From Dreissena polymorpha (Eukaryota > Mollusca > Bivalvia > Myida > Dreissenidae), in the NCBI RefSeq assembly GCF_020536995.1, contig NC_068357.1, positions 130,742,352 to 130,806,351 on the forward strand: a stretch of 64,000 nt of DNA, in the 5' to 3' direction. Shown in pieces: positions 9,436-21,480 of this stretch. Numbering within the stretch: the stretch's first letter is position 1; every line of letters starts with the position of its first letter. Under the pieces are notes generated by a model that did not search any database, had not been told where the DNA came from, and saw only the letters and a program-made list of their open reading frames with translations. The translations under genes and the position numbers were made by a program.

Positions 9436-12400
9436 ATGGCAACGGGCCTGATTGGGAACATTAACGCATATGACAAAAATGTCGAAACATGGACTTCCTA
9501 CCAGAAACGACTTGAACAGTACTTTATGGTCAATGACATCGATAATGAACGAAAAGTGGCAGGACTTTTAACACTCCTCGGTGAAAAGACGTACGGGTTG
9601 TTAAGGAACCTCACCGTACCAGCAAAGCCGTCCGAGAAATCGTATGAGGAACTTTGTCAGATTTTACAAACTCATTTGTGCCCGAAACCGTTAATAATCG
9701 CGGAACGATTCCGGTTTCACAAGAGAAAACAAGCAGTGGGCGAAAGTGTGAGTTGTTACGTAACTTCACTTCGGAAGTTGGCAGAATTATGTGAATTCGG
9801 ATCGAACTTGAACGATTCTTTAAGGGACAGGTTCGTTTGTGGACTTAAAGATGCAGGAACACAGCGAAGATTATTGTCAATCGTTGATTTGACACTGCAA
9901 AATGCCATAGAAATAGCGCTTGCCATGGAAGCTGCACATAAGGACGCCGCCGAGTTACAGTTATCGGCAGCCACCGATGTGCCTGTCAATCGAGTTGGAC
10001 ATTCAACAAAACCCAAGAAATGGAAGCATCACAAACACGCCAAAGAGAGCAGCAAGTGCATCAATTGTGGGAAAACTAACCATTCCTCCGAGAAATGCAG
10101 ACTGAAAGATGCAGTTTGTCATCACTGTAAAGCAAAGGGACATATAAAGGCTATATGTAGGAAGCTTAAGTCGGTGCAGTGTATGGAGGAAAACGTTTCA
10201 GTGATCAACACTGTGAACAAAGGAGACAACGGGAAAATCATCGTTAAGCCGAAGATTAACGATGTCGAGGTACCCATGGAGCTTGATACAGGATCAGCAG
10301 TTACCCTCATAACAATCAAGGATTTCCGAAAACGATTCGGAAATATGAAGCTCGATCCAGCTTTTTCCATACTGAAGACATATTCAGGCGATGTCATAGA
10401 GCAACAAGGGACAGTTATGGTGCATGTCAGTTATAATGGACAATCGCGAACAATGCGACTTTGCGTCGTAAAAGGTGATGGGCCTGCACTGTTCGGAAGG
10501 GACTGGCTGAGTCACATCAAACTGGACTGGGACACACTTTTTAACGTGAAATCTGTGACAACGGAAGGCCTGAAGGTACGTCTAAATTCTATACTTGACA
10601 AACATAAAGACGTGTTTAGTGACGGTATAAGACAGGTGAAGGGCATTAAGGCAAGGCTCACCCTAAATGAAAATGCTCAGCCTAAATTCATAAAGGCTAG
10701 GCCGGTACCGTACTCTATTAAGCCAAAAATAGAGAAAGAACTGGACAGTCTCGAGAGTCAAGGAATCATCTCGAAAGTGGACACCAGTGAATGGGCGACA
10801 CCGATCATTCCTGTCGTAAAAGGAAACGGCGATGTGAGAATATGCGGTGATTTTAAGGTTACCTTAAATCAATCAATCAAGGTTGATAGATATCCTCTCC
10901 CAAGAATCGAGGACATTTTCGCCAATCTGTCAAATGGGCGAAAGTACAGCAAGCTTGATATACGACAAGCGTACTTACAACTAGAATGCGAGGACGAAAC
11001 CAAGGAGTTGCTTACGATCAACACCCACCGAGGATTGTACCGTAACAACCGGATGCTATATGGGGTTTCTTCTGCTCCAGCTATATGGCAACGCACAATG
11101 GACCAAATTCTTCAAGGAATCCCTGGGGTGCAGTGCATGCTCGATGATATGGTGATTACTGGTGAAAGTGATAATGTGCATTTGGATAACTTACAAAAGG
11201 TGTTGTGTAGGTTACAGCAATATGGAATTAAAGTAAATGAGGACAAGTGTGAGTTGTTCGTGCCAAGGATTACATTCTGTGGTCATGAAATTGACGAACA
11301 AGGTTCTATGGAAGTGTCAGGATAAAGTAGAGGCGGTATTGAATACACCACCTCCATGTGATGTTACATCACTTAGGGCATATCTCGGGGTACTCAATTA
11401 TTACCATCGTTTTCTGCCAGATCTCGCGACCGTAACAAAGCCCATGAACGCGTTGCTCGAGAAAAATCGAAAATTCGTCTGGTCAAAAGAATGCCAGAGC
11501 GCGTTCGAAAAGTCGAAAACACTTCTCATTACGGAACCTGTTCTTACACACTACAACCCGTAACTTCCGGTTAGGCTCGCGTCGGATGCCTCACCGTTCG
11601 GTATTTCCGGTATATTTTCACACGTTATGCCAGATGGCTCAGAAAAGCCGATCGCATTCGCATCAAGGTCACTTACCAAAACTGAAATGAAATATGCTCA
11701 AATCGATAGGGAATCATTGGCAATTTATTGGGCAGTACAAAAGTATTACCCATATCTCTATGGTAGAAAGTTCACATTGGTTACTGATTGCCAACCCCTC
11801 ACTTCAATATTCAGCCCGAGCAAAAGCATTCCGGCAACGACTGCTGCACGCGTTCAGAGATATGCTATATTTCTCTCTGGATTCGATTACGATATACAGT
11901 ACAAAAGTACTAAAATGCATACTAATGTGGACGGATTGTCGCGTTTACCCGCGCCGTCAAAGGAAGAAGGTAAAGAAATTTCAGTTGAAGATGTGTTCTA
12001 CACTTCTCAGTTAGAACAAATTCCGGTGACGAGCGCGGAAATCAGCCGTGAAACTAGGCGGGAGCGCGTTATGTCACGTGTATTTAGGCAAGTATAACAA
12101 GGTTAGAATACCAATGATAATGACCCTCTTTTGAAAGGCTATTACGCGCGACGAAATGAATTGACGATTCACCACGGATGCTCAATGTGGGGCATAAGGG
12201 TGATAATTCCCATTAAGATGCGCGAACGTGTGCTTGATTTATTGCACATCAGCCATCCAGGTATCGTTAAAATGAAGGCACTAGCGCGTAGTTACGTCTG
12301 GTGGCCTGGCATTGACACTGACATCGAACACATGGTTAAAAGATGCGAACCGTGTCAGATGCAACAGAAATCGCCCGCGAAAGTTCAGTTACACCCGTGG

Positions 12401-13341
12401 GAATGGCCTACGTCAAGTTGGGAGCGAATACATGTAGATTTCATAGGTCCATTTCTTGGACGCTGTTTTTGGTTATCGTAGATGCTCATTCGAAATGGCC
12501 AGAAGTCATCGAAATGAAATCAATAACTTCTGAAAGAACAATTGAAGAATTACGTACAATATTCGCAAGATACGGCTTGCCCAAGCAATTAGTATCAGAC
12601 AATGGTTGTCAATTTACATCTGAAGAATTTTCTCTGTTTATGAAGAGAAACGGGATAGGTCATATAAGAACTGCGGTAGCAAAACCGTCCACAAATGGTC
12701 TTGTGGAAAGGTTCAATGGCTCTTTCAAATCTGCAATGCGCGCTTTAATGCATGAAAACACCGATTTCAATTTGAAGATCAACTCTGTCTTGTTGGCATA
12801 TCGTAATACGCCACATTGTTCGACGGGGGAAACTCCTGCAAAACTGTTTTTCGGTCGGAATTTGCGCAGTAAACTTGAGTTGATGATACCCGACACACAG
12901 ACACGAGTCACTAATGGTCAAATGCAATTGTCAATGGCTGACAATAGAAAAGTTCGCGAATTCGAATTAGGCCAACGTTTGTTAGCGCGAGATTTCAGAC
13001 CTACTTCAAGGGAAAAATGGATCCCTGGGTCAATAGTTTCTCGAGATGGTCCACTATTATACAAAGTAGATATCGGGAATAATATGACATGGAAACGCCA
13101 TGTTGATCAGCTTCGCGCGTCGGAAATGCAGAAGTATTCTGTTATAAATGTACCTGTTTTCACACCCTTAGAAACTACTTTAAATACCGCGAACACAAAT
13201 GTCAGTGAACTTCAGCCGGCACCGAATTCGATGGAAATAAATGAGTCCCGGGATAATCGTGGTAATGATACGGATGTACGATTGCCAGAAAGACGCTATC
13301 CATTACGCAATAGAAGACCGCCCGAACGCCTGCAGTACTAA
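9436..13341 (+). pseudogene. gag-pol coding region of the LTR fossil
   Basis: Parts in order: gag from 9436; two CCHC knuckles near 10.06-10.17 kb (CINCGKTNHSSEKC is the first); retroviral-type aspartic protease near 10.25-10.5 kb with DTGSA; reverse transcriptase near 10.7-11.25 kb with the LDDM form of the catalytic box; RNase H near 11.4-12.0 kb; integrase near 12.2-13.1 kb with an HHCC zinc region followed by a DDE core. The tail ends in an Arg-Arg-Pro-rich stretch usual for the group. Gag and pol run in one frame at the start, as in some lineages. No envelope gene. The region is broken about four times. Confidence 0.9.
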
Positions 13342-13598
13342 TGACACTGATGGTTTAATGTTACCGTAAGCCAATTACGTTTTATAGTGGCATACAGACA
13401 TGAACTTTAGTTGGCAGGAGAGAAAGACAGGTTATCGGTTGTTTTTACAACCTGTGTCGAATTCGGACGCTCACTTATGTTCTTTGATTGCATGCTATAA
13501 TGAATAAAAGGTCATGCTTAGTTTAGAGAGGTCATGAACTTGAAATGGAAAGGTTTTATTGATTTATTATTCTAATGGTTTGTATGATCAATGAAATT

Positions 13599-13611
13599 AA
13601 AAAGGGGAGAA
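13599..13611 (+). other. Polypurine tract of the LTR element
   Basis: 'aaaaaggggagaa' immediately before the 3' LTR. Confidence 0.75.
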
Positions 13612-13612
13612 T

Positions 13613-13819
13613 TGTTGTGTATTTAGATATGCCGCTACGCCACGCCTACTTGTAAATGAAGCGTAGCAACGCTCCGCCCCATGTTCTTCATAACTGCATG
13701 TTGAGCTCTGATCTGGGTTAGTTAGTTGTAAGGCATTGATTGCTTCTATCGTTGAATGATAATAAAGTAGCCACTGAAATTATATGCGTTTCACTCCGTT
13801 TGTTTACCCAAACACAACA
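13613..13819 (+). repeat. 3' LTR
   Basis: 207 bp, near-identical to the 5' LTR and followed by the target duplication AAATC. Confidence 0.93.
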
Positions 13820-13824
13820 AAATC

Positions 13825-14025
13825 GTGTTGTTATTGTGTGTTTTAAACGGAATGTTGTTTAAAGAAATGTTATTTAATTATGTTTAAATGTGATTTTTAA
13901 TCTCTATTAAAACTGATAGCGATTATCAGAAGCACGATTACCTGACCTACTTTAGCTTTTCAGTCGTAAAAGAAGTGCCTTTCGCGTTAGTACACAGGTC
14001 AATAAGACCGGTGTGTACAAAATGC
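13825..14025. other. Right flank of the 5-kb insertion in copy A
   Basis: About 200 bp between the LTR element and the resumed MITE, absent from copy B, as are 8994-9129. Together these two flanks may be a third, roughly 330-bp insertion into which the LTR element landed. No family recognised. Confidence 0.5.
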
Positions 14026-14173
14026 GTTGGCTAGCGTAGCTAAAGCCCTGTCTGCGCAGTTGCGCACGGTTCGTGAGTCTCGTTATGTATCGCTGACCTA
14101 CAGCGAGATGCGCAGGCTGGACCATAGCTACGCTAGACGCATATGGCATAAGACCCATTTTCGCATGACGCGG
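14026..14173 (+). mobile_element. MITE (CGCGTCATGCGAAAAT family), right part of the interrupted copy
   Basis: Starts with GTTGGCTAGC and runs through 'gatgcgcaggctggaccata' to the terminal 'ttcgcatgacgcgg', the inverse of the left end at 8953. Matches 24100-24254. Confidence 0.8.
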
Positions 14174-15250
14174 ATCTATAAAAAATATAATTGTTTCTTA
14201 TAAATGGAACATTTGAGCACAGTACTTTTTGATAGGAAATTGAAGTAACACTGTGTTTTTTTTATAGAGAACTGGGAAATTTCGGTGGCATTTCAGTCTT
14301 TCAAGAACGACGTCCATACCGACTGAAGAGTACGGCAAATATTTGTGGTTAGATAATGAAATTTCCTTCTTTTCATAACACTAGATTTTTCGGTAGTTTT
14401 TGTTTCTCATATTGAAAGCAATACTGTGTAATCAACGTGTATCAATAGCCATATTGTGTCTTCCCCGGACGATTTAGTACCGAGTAAAAATGCAAAGTAT
14501 TATTTAAACATATATCACACGCACAATAAGATAAAAAAAAGATCAATCCAAACAGTTGTGTTGTTTTCTTTTGAGTTTTAGCGAAAGTTCATAAATTATT
14601 TCCGATTGTCACGAATTTTCCCAATGAACTGCTTTTTAATTATAATTATAAAACAATAATGAAATTGAATGCATATGAATACTAAAATAAAACGTTTTTC
14701 TTTTAATATATTTTGCTTCATTTATCGGTTTTTCTTCCGTTCATCTGATAAAGAATCGGCCGTTATTAAGATTGAATACTAAAAGCATCATCTGCGCACG
14801 TGTATGTGTGAATTTCATTTAGATGTCCTGCTGCAGATTTCCCAGCCATATCAGATCCCCCCCACCCCCTCTGTACTACCAGAAATCAGCCAAGCGCTAT
14901 CAACGTGATTACGCAAGAGACGCATGGTAGTGTATTGCAATCTCGACAGCAGTCATTTTATTTTCCCTGATCTATTAATAGCCTCAGATTTGGAATGAAC
15001 TTTGCTGCGCAAAAATACCACTTGAATGACGTAGCTCGTAGTGGACTATTTTAATCATTCATTTACTTACTCGTCCGCGACACGAATAGCTAAACAATAG
15101 TTTTTGACTGTTTATATATACGATCCGTTCAAAATTATTTCATTAAACACGATATTCATATTATGTTTCAACTTGTAAATGATTGTATTGCAAGAACTGA
15201 AACAACGCCGCGAATTATTTCTCGGCGCGTATGCAGGCAGTGATCAGGTT
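14174..15250. repeat. Long duplicated segment, copy A, part 2
   Basis: 14174-14485 matches 24255-24545 and 14990-15250 matches 24557-24826 ('aaaataccacttgaatgac', 'gcgaattatttctcggcgcg'). About 500 bp (14486-14989), including a C-rich stretch at 14859-14870, is present only in copy A and shows no gene. Confidence 0.8.
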
Positions 15251-15257
15251 TGGGGCC

Positions 15258-16493
15258 TGATTGATTTTATTTGGTAAACATATGAACATTACATAGTTAC
15301 TACATAATGCAGACAATATAAAATATATTATCACAGCAATATACATAGCAAACCATGGAATGCACACACAATACCAAGGATAACACAAAAAAGAGAAAAA
15401 TGATTTTCACTTATTTCCATTGTGGTCCTTGTTATTGGTGGCAGTAACCATGAAACAGTCATGTATTAGATTTTAATAATGCATATGTATCAAATATGTA
15501 CTGTTTAATAAAGTATATTACTGATTAAGAATGAATAAATATAATCACATGTTCATTATTATCACAGAAGTTGCATAAGAAAGTTACACACTGCATAGGT
15601 AGTTAATAAACACACTTTGTAGCATACTATAAGTTAAAGAATAATTATGAGATCCTTGCATCTTATTGATCATAAGACTTAAAAATGTATCACAGTATTT
15701 TAACAGAACATAAAATTCATAATAAAAATTATACTATAAAAAGCTATAAAGACTCTAAAAACTGTTTCTTGATGGCACCCTTGAAATTGTTAGGTTTAGG
15801 TACATCCCTGATGTTTTGAGGAAGATTTTTCCATAAACAGATACCATTATATGTAAATGTTTTAGAACCAAAACTTCCTACTCTTGGTTTGGAAAAACGA
15901 CCAGAGTCTTCAAATGTAAAATTTTCAGCAAAATGATCAGATTCTGGCTGAGCTACCATATTAGACCTAGTACAACGATTATGTACGCCAGACACTGGCT
16001 TAAAATTCTCACCCATATACTCTGGTGCAAGGCCATTTTTAATCTTATGTACATGACAAAGTATGATCTGTTCTACTCTTTTTGAAACAGGCAGCCAACC
16101 TAAATGTGAAAACTGTTCTTGACCAACATGTGATCTGTTATCCATATTCAGAACAAACCTAATCATCTTGTTTTGTGTAGTTTGAAGCCTATTTTTAAGT
16201 GACTGAATAAGACCAGGGTACCAAAAAGAGCAGGCATAGTCAAAGTGGCACTGTATAAGAGACATGACAAGGAGTTTTCTGGTGTGCAATGTTAAGAACT
16301 TACTATTTCTGTATAGGAACTTTAACCTTGAGTTTGCCTTTGTAATAATTGATCTAGCAATGGTTTTACCAGACAGGAACTGGTCCAATACAGCACCTAG
16401 GTACTTAACAGAACTTGATGGAGTAATTGACACATCATTGCAAGAGACATTTAACTGACATTCATCATCAAAAGTGGCTTGCAAAACTTGCTC
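15258..16493 (-). mobile_element. 5'-truncated CR1-like LINE
   Basis: Minus-strand non-LTR retrotransposon made up of the reverse-transcriptase C-terminal part plus about 480 bp of 3' untranslated sequence ending near 'accaaataaaatcaa'. Copy B keeps only 32 bp of its 5' end (24827-24858). The LINE was therefore present before the A/B duplication and was later deleted in B. Confidence 0.82.
15744..16493 (-). pseudogene. CR1-like LINE reverse transcriptase, C-terminal remnant
   Basis: An open frame of about 250 codons with the usual landmarks of the C-terminal part of jockey/CR1-type polymerases: 'SSVKYLGAVLDQFLSG', then 'LIQCHFDYACSFWYPGL', 'LQTTQNKMIRFVL', 'SHLGWLPVSKRVEQI', 'CTRSN' and 'GICLWKNLPQNIRD'. 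The catalytic fingers-palm part and the endonuclease are missing because of 5' truncation. Upstream of about 16493 the frame continues into unrelated host sequence, so the ATG at 16646 is not the native start. Confidence 0.85.
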
Positions 16494-17216
16494 ATAACAT
16501 GCGCATGCACAAACGCAAAGGTATGACATATTAAGAAGCATTATGATTATGTTATATAGTTCCGACATGCACTGAATGAAAACACAATGTCGCGGAATTG
16601 TAAATGACACGTTTAAATATATGCACTTCAACCTAGAACAGACCAAATTGAGAAAGTTATAAATTACTGTTTAATGATCAATCCGAAATGTATAATACGT
16701 TCGAAAACAACAGACGATATCAACATGTACGCGAAATTATATTGTTACCATAGGAACAGTTCTAGATTAACACAAAAGCATCAAATATACATAAAAGAGG
16801 AAATAATAAGAACGAGAGGGTCAAGAAGGCCCTAAAGAGCTCAACGGCGTTTATGGTATAGTACTTAAATAGCATCGAAGGTTTGACCCATTGACGTGGT
16901 TTGTTGATGCACGCGACCAAAACTCAAACTAAGCTTAAATATGATCGACACATTTTCAAGAGAAACATTCTGACCAAGTTTCATCAAGATTGAGTCATAA
17001 ACATGGCCTCTAAGGTGGTAATAGGGGTTTTCTACACGATTTGAACAGGTGACAGTTTTTGGAGGCGAATTGAATGTAAATGTCCTATACTGACGAGGAC
17101 CTTAGTAGCAAGTAATCGAGTTAACAAATAAAGCTCTTTTATGGTAACCATAACTATAGTTTATACTAACAAGCCTAATAATCACATTCAAAGAGCGTGC
17201 CCCCTTAGCGTGATCT
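16494..17216. repeat. Long duplicated segment, copy A, part 3
   Basis: Matches 25240-25740 and then 33313-33541 ('aacatgcgcatgcacaaac', 'gacgatatcaacatgtacg', 'ctattgac.. gacgtggtttg', 'ggtgacagtttttggaggcg'). It contains the uninterrupted TTGAGTCATAAACAT (16990-17004) that is split by the LINE in copy B. Confidence 0.88.
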
Positions 17217-17289
17217 CATTACGTAAAAAAGGTTCCGATGAACATTCTTTTTATTACAACTTAACCGACATCATATGAAGTTTATATCG

Positions 17290-18271
17290 TGCTGTTTTAT
17301 ATGTTACTCCGCCAAGGACGGTCCCAAGCCCGCGCTGAAAAAGGAGGAGGGTTGGGCGTATGGCTACCTACCCTACCCTACCCTGTTGAAACCTTATTGC
17401 TACAGAAATGCCAAACAGAATAACAACAGACATCACGGACCTTGGAGAAGGTGGACCTCCAGCTGGAGGACGTATGACGCCGGACGGTGAAAGCCAGTGT
17501 CAACTGGAACCCATCCCGCCGAAGACCATCATCTCCACCAGGACCAATAATACCATCGGTACATGGAATGTCCGAACCATGTATGAGACCGATAAGACAG
17601 CACAAGTGGCCGCAGAGATCAGGAAGTTCAACCTCACCATCCTAGAGATCAGTGAATCAATATGAACTGGCTCTGGGCAGAAGCGACTGACTTCCGGTGA
17701 GTTACTGTTGTTCTCGGGGCATGAGCAGGAGCATGCAGCATACACACAGGGAGTAACCCTGATGTTTTCAAGTCGGCACAGAGAGCGCTCATCGGGTGGG
17801 AGGCACACGGACTTCGGATCATGATGGCCTCTTTCCTTTTAAAGAAGAATGGGATCAACGTGGACATAATCCAATGCTACGCCCCAAACAAACGACAGTA
17901 AAGAGGATGAGAAGGACAACTTCTACAATAGACTGTTAACCATCATACAAAACAGACCAAAGAGAAACATCTTCATGCTAATGGGTGACTTCAACGCAAA
18001 GATCGGCAGTGACAACCGAGGATATAAGGAGATCATGGGAAAGCAATGGTTAGACGAGATGAACGACAACGGGGATAGATTCGTCGACCTGTGCGCCACA
18101 AGTAACCTGGTCACCGAAGGAAGTGTTTTCCATCACAGAAGGATACACAAGGCAACTTGGGTGTCACCACACCTGTCAATGGACGTGATTGACCAGATTG
18201 ACCACTTGTGCATCGCAAGGAAGTTTCGTCGCTCCTCTTCATGATGTACATGTCAATCGAGGAGCAGACGT
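17290..18271 (+). mobile_element. RTE-type LINE, 5' part (endonuclease)
   Basis: Starts in a 5' leader ('ccaaggacggtcccaagcc', 'aaaaaggaggagggttgggc') and continues with a broken endonuclease reading: 'NTIGTWNVRTMYETDKTAQV' from about 17550, then 'FMLMGDFNAKIGSDNRGY' (catalytic GDFN) and 'DQIDHLCIARKFRR' near 18190-18230. This is the craniofacial-development-protein-2-like endonuclease of RTE/BovB elements. Stops and frame changes lie between the blocks, for example a TGA directly after 'ISESI' at 17663. The element is split after 18271 by an L1/Tx1-like LINE and resumes at 20671. Confidence 0.85.
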
Positions 18272-20669
18272 TTTCTATTTCTGTTTGCATATGTAGACAT
18301 CTTATGTCTTATATTATAATCTAACTGGACATGTTTTAAAATAGAAACTTACTTGACAAACACACACGAATTATCATTTATATCACCCATCACTTTTTTA
18401 AATGATTAAATTATGTACTCTAAATGTAAAAGGGCTAAGCAATAAAGACAAACGCATAAAAATTAAAAAAAAAATTATATGTCTATTACAGGAAAGTCAC
18501 TTAACACATACTTAGAAAATATGAACTTTGGTGAAAGTCTCATTCAGTGGGTCAAACTATTCTATACCGATATTAACAGTATAATCATTAACAATGGCTT
18601 CTTTTCAAACAGTTTTAACATCGAACGAGGGGTTCGACAAGGATGTCCACTCTCATCATCGCTATTTATTATTTGCATCAATCATCTATCACATCACATC
18701 CAATCAAATAAACATATAAAAGGCATATCAATAGAACCTGATGAAGAAATCAAACCGTCCCTATTTGCTGACGATGCAACTTATTTTTTTAACGACAATT
18801 ACGATTCTTTCCATAACCTAATAGAGTAACTAACCCTTTACGGAATGACATCGGGTCTTAAACTAAACAAAAGTAAATGAACTGTGCTACGAGTAGGTAA
18901 ATCCGATGAAGCCACAACGTTAGGAATTACTTTCACAAACAATGAAACGGATACAATTCTTAAAAACATACTACCTAAATAACAGAATTTAAAAAACGGC
19001 TAAAAAATCATGGCATCACCGTAAACTTACCCTTATCGGAAAAAAACACAGTATTGAAAACGTTTTCACTTCCTAAATTAATTTATGTATTAACAGTTCT
19101 CCCAAATCCACCAAATGATTTTATTAACGATATAAAAGCAGCAATATTTAATTTCATATGGGACGGTAAGCCTGATAAAATAAAACGAACTCAGTTAATT
19201 CAATCTGTAGCAAATGGAGGTATCCAATTAACGAACATTTACCCATTCTTGAATGCAATCAAATGAAGCTGGGTTAAAAGATACCTAGATAATACCAATA
19301 CGAGTAAATGGAAATTATTCTACCAGAAAATCCTAAAAAAATATGGTGACTCCTTACTCTTTGAATGTAACATCAGCAATACTATCTTACATGAAATTGC
19401 AAACGAAAACATATTTCTGTCTGATGTTCTATCAGCATGGAGTGATGTCACTCATAACCTAGAAACCCAAACCAGCAGTAAAACTATTTTATGGAACAAT
19501 AAGGACATAACTTCAAACAATAAGACGTTTTTCTATAAAGATTGGTTTGAACGAAGCATTAAATATGACTACAGAATTAAGGATTTTTACTCTTTTGATG
19601 ATATATGCTACATATACGGAATACCTTCAAATAATTTTCTGAAGTACTACACACTAATCAAAAGCATACCCATACATATTAAATCTGAAATCAATACAAA
19701 TGTACCCAAACAACATTCGTAGAAAACATACTTGGAAGAAAAAACAAAACGAATAAAATACTTTACACACTACAAATTAAAACCCCTACAGAAAAGTCCA
19801 AAACCCAAAATAAATGGCAAGTCCTTTTCGGAGAACATGAACTAAATTGGAAACACATATTTACCATGCCATATAAAGCAACTATTGAAAGCACACTGAG
19901 AAAATTTCAATATAAATACACCCATAGAATTATAGCTACAAATAAATATCTCTTTAAATGCAAATTATCTAACTCAAATCTGTGTGACGTCTGCGGTGAA
20001 AACATCGAAACTATAGGACATCTTTTTTGGGAGTGCAAACACATCCAGCCTATTTGGAATCAATTAGTATATTTTCTTGAACAACAGCAACTAAACGTTA
20101 AACTATCGTTCATAAATGTATGTTTCGGAATTTACTCATTGAAATCAATAGACTGTAATAATATTGTGAATTTTATTCTTATATTGATGAAATATTTTAT
20201 CTTTAACATATAGAACAAAAAACAAGTACCAAATTGTAATTGTTTTGTCCATATTCTAGAACTAAAAATCCAGATTGAGAAAGAAGTAGCCCTCAGTAAT
20301 GACACATTACAAATCTTTGAACAAAAATGGAATCGGATTAAATTCTCATAATGTTTGTCCACTTATATACATTTCACTCTAATGTTAGTTTATCTTTCTA
20401 AAATATTTTTGTATATTTTTTTTCAATCTTATAAGATCATTGTGAATATACAACAAAACACACAAGTCCAGTATGCTTTCTTCCGACTTTATACAACTCA
20501 TCATTTTTCATAACTATTCTTCTGTTGTTCTTTTCTTTTCTCTTTAAAAAAATTATATATATACTAGCATATCTTGTATAACTTGTCTTAACTTTATTGC
20601 TTTGTACAATCACTATGTTGTATGATCATGTACATGTATACATTGTGTGTATTATATTGAATAAAAAAA
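18272..20669 (+). mobile_element. L1/Tx1-like LINE, copy 2 (5'-truncated, internally deleted)
   Basis: Same family as 25741-33312, in plus orientation. It starts in the spacer before ORF2, keeps the ORF2 start region ('aaatgtaaaagggctaagca' near 18424), then jumps at about 18510 from the endonuclease N-terminus into the reverse transcriptase ('ENMNFGESLIQWVKLFY'), losing about 1.7 kb. Recognisable RT: 'GVRQGCPLSSSLFIICI' and 'SLFADDATYF' at 18630-18790. The zinc-knuckle-like 'CDVCGENIETIGHLFWEC' is near 19980-20035. Several stops and frameshifts. The 3' end is 'attgaataaaaaaaa'. AGACGT at 18266-18271 and 20670-20675 is the likely short target duplication. Confidence 0.88.
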
Positions 20670-20670
20670 A

Positions 20671-21390
20671 GACGTGGCTTCGGACCATCATCTCCTTGTC
20701 TCCAGATTGAAATTAAAGCTGAAGAAGAGTTGGACAGGAGGGGCGTGTGCAACCAACGCCAACTGCACAACAGTGCCAAGGCCCAACAACAGATGCAGGA
20801 AAAGACAACGTGGTAGCTGACAACTCAGCTAGACTATGCCTCACCATCAACAGATGGAAGAGCAAGGTGTTCAGGACCAACGCATTTAACAACACACCCA
20901 TCACAGTCCAAGGCGAGGCGCTGGAGGAGGTGGAAAGCTTCACCTATCTCGGCAGCATTCTGGACAACCAAGGAGGAACGGATGCAAATGTCAGAATCCG
21001 GATCGGTAAAGCACGAGCAGCCTTCCATCAGCTGAAGAACATCTGGGGATCCAGTGCAATTGGCATCACCACCAATATTAGACTCGTCAATCCCATTGTG
21101 AAGCCGCTATTCCTCTATGGAGCAGAGACCTAGAGAACCATAAAGACAATACAGGTCTTCATCAACACCTGTCTCAGGAAGATCTCAAGATCCGCTGGCC
21201 AGACAAGATCTCCAAAGAAAAAATTATGGAGAAGAAAAAACCAGCAGCCAGTTGAAAAAGACATCCTTCAGAGACGTTGGATGTGGATAGGCCACACCCT
21301 TCGCAAGCCTGCATCCAATACGACAAGGCAATCCCTCACATGGAAAGAACTAGTTGCAACAATAACAGTAGCAGCTGAAGCAGAGTAAAT
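20671..21390 (+). mobile_element. RTE-type LINE, 3' part
   Basis: Resumes exactly where 17290-18271 stopped ('GADV' then 'ASDHHLLVSRLKLKLKK'). The reverse-transcriptase core is deleted: after about 20 codons of linker the reading passes to the C-terminal part ('LTINRWKSKVFRTNAFNN', 'VESFTYLGSILDNQGGTDA', 'IVKPLFLYGAET' then a stop at 21133, '[20 protein letters not shown]' near 21280-21340). The 3' tail is an AGC/AGT-rich trinucleotide tract. Confidence 0.83.
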
Positions 21391-21480
21391 GTAGGAGAAG
21401 TGCTGGTGGTAGCAGAATGAGTTATAGCGGCAGATGCAGCAGCAGTAGTTTGAATTGCAGTAGTAGTATTATGATTATTA
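21361..21480. repeat. AGC/AGT trinucleotide-rich tract
   Basis: 'agcagctgaagcagag', 'gcagatgcagcagcagtagt' and 'tagtagtattatgattatt': degenerate trinucleotide sequence at the 3' end of the RTE LINE. Confidence 0.6.

Larger units (their letters stand above)
9135..13819 (+). mobile_element. LTR retrotransposon fossil, Ty3/Gypsy type (Mag-like)
   Basis: A complete but broken element of about 4.7 kb. It has two LTRs of about 208 bp starting TGTTGTG and ending ACAACA, a 5-bp target duplication AAATC on both sides (9130-9134 and 13820-13824), a primer-binding region and a polypurine tract. Inside are gag, two zinc knuckles, protease, reverse transcriptase, RNase H and integrase, in the Ty3/Gypsy order. 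The two LTRs differ at about ten places (near 5 percent), which points to an insertion some millions of years old. About four breaks are visible, so it is a fossil. The Mag-like placement comes from the look of the gag start and is less sure. Confidence 0.93.
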
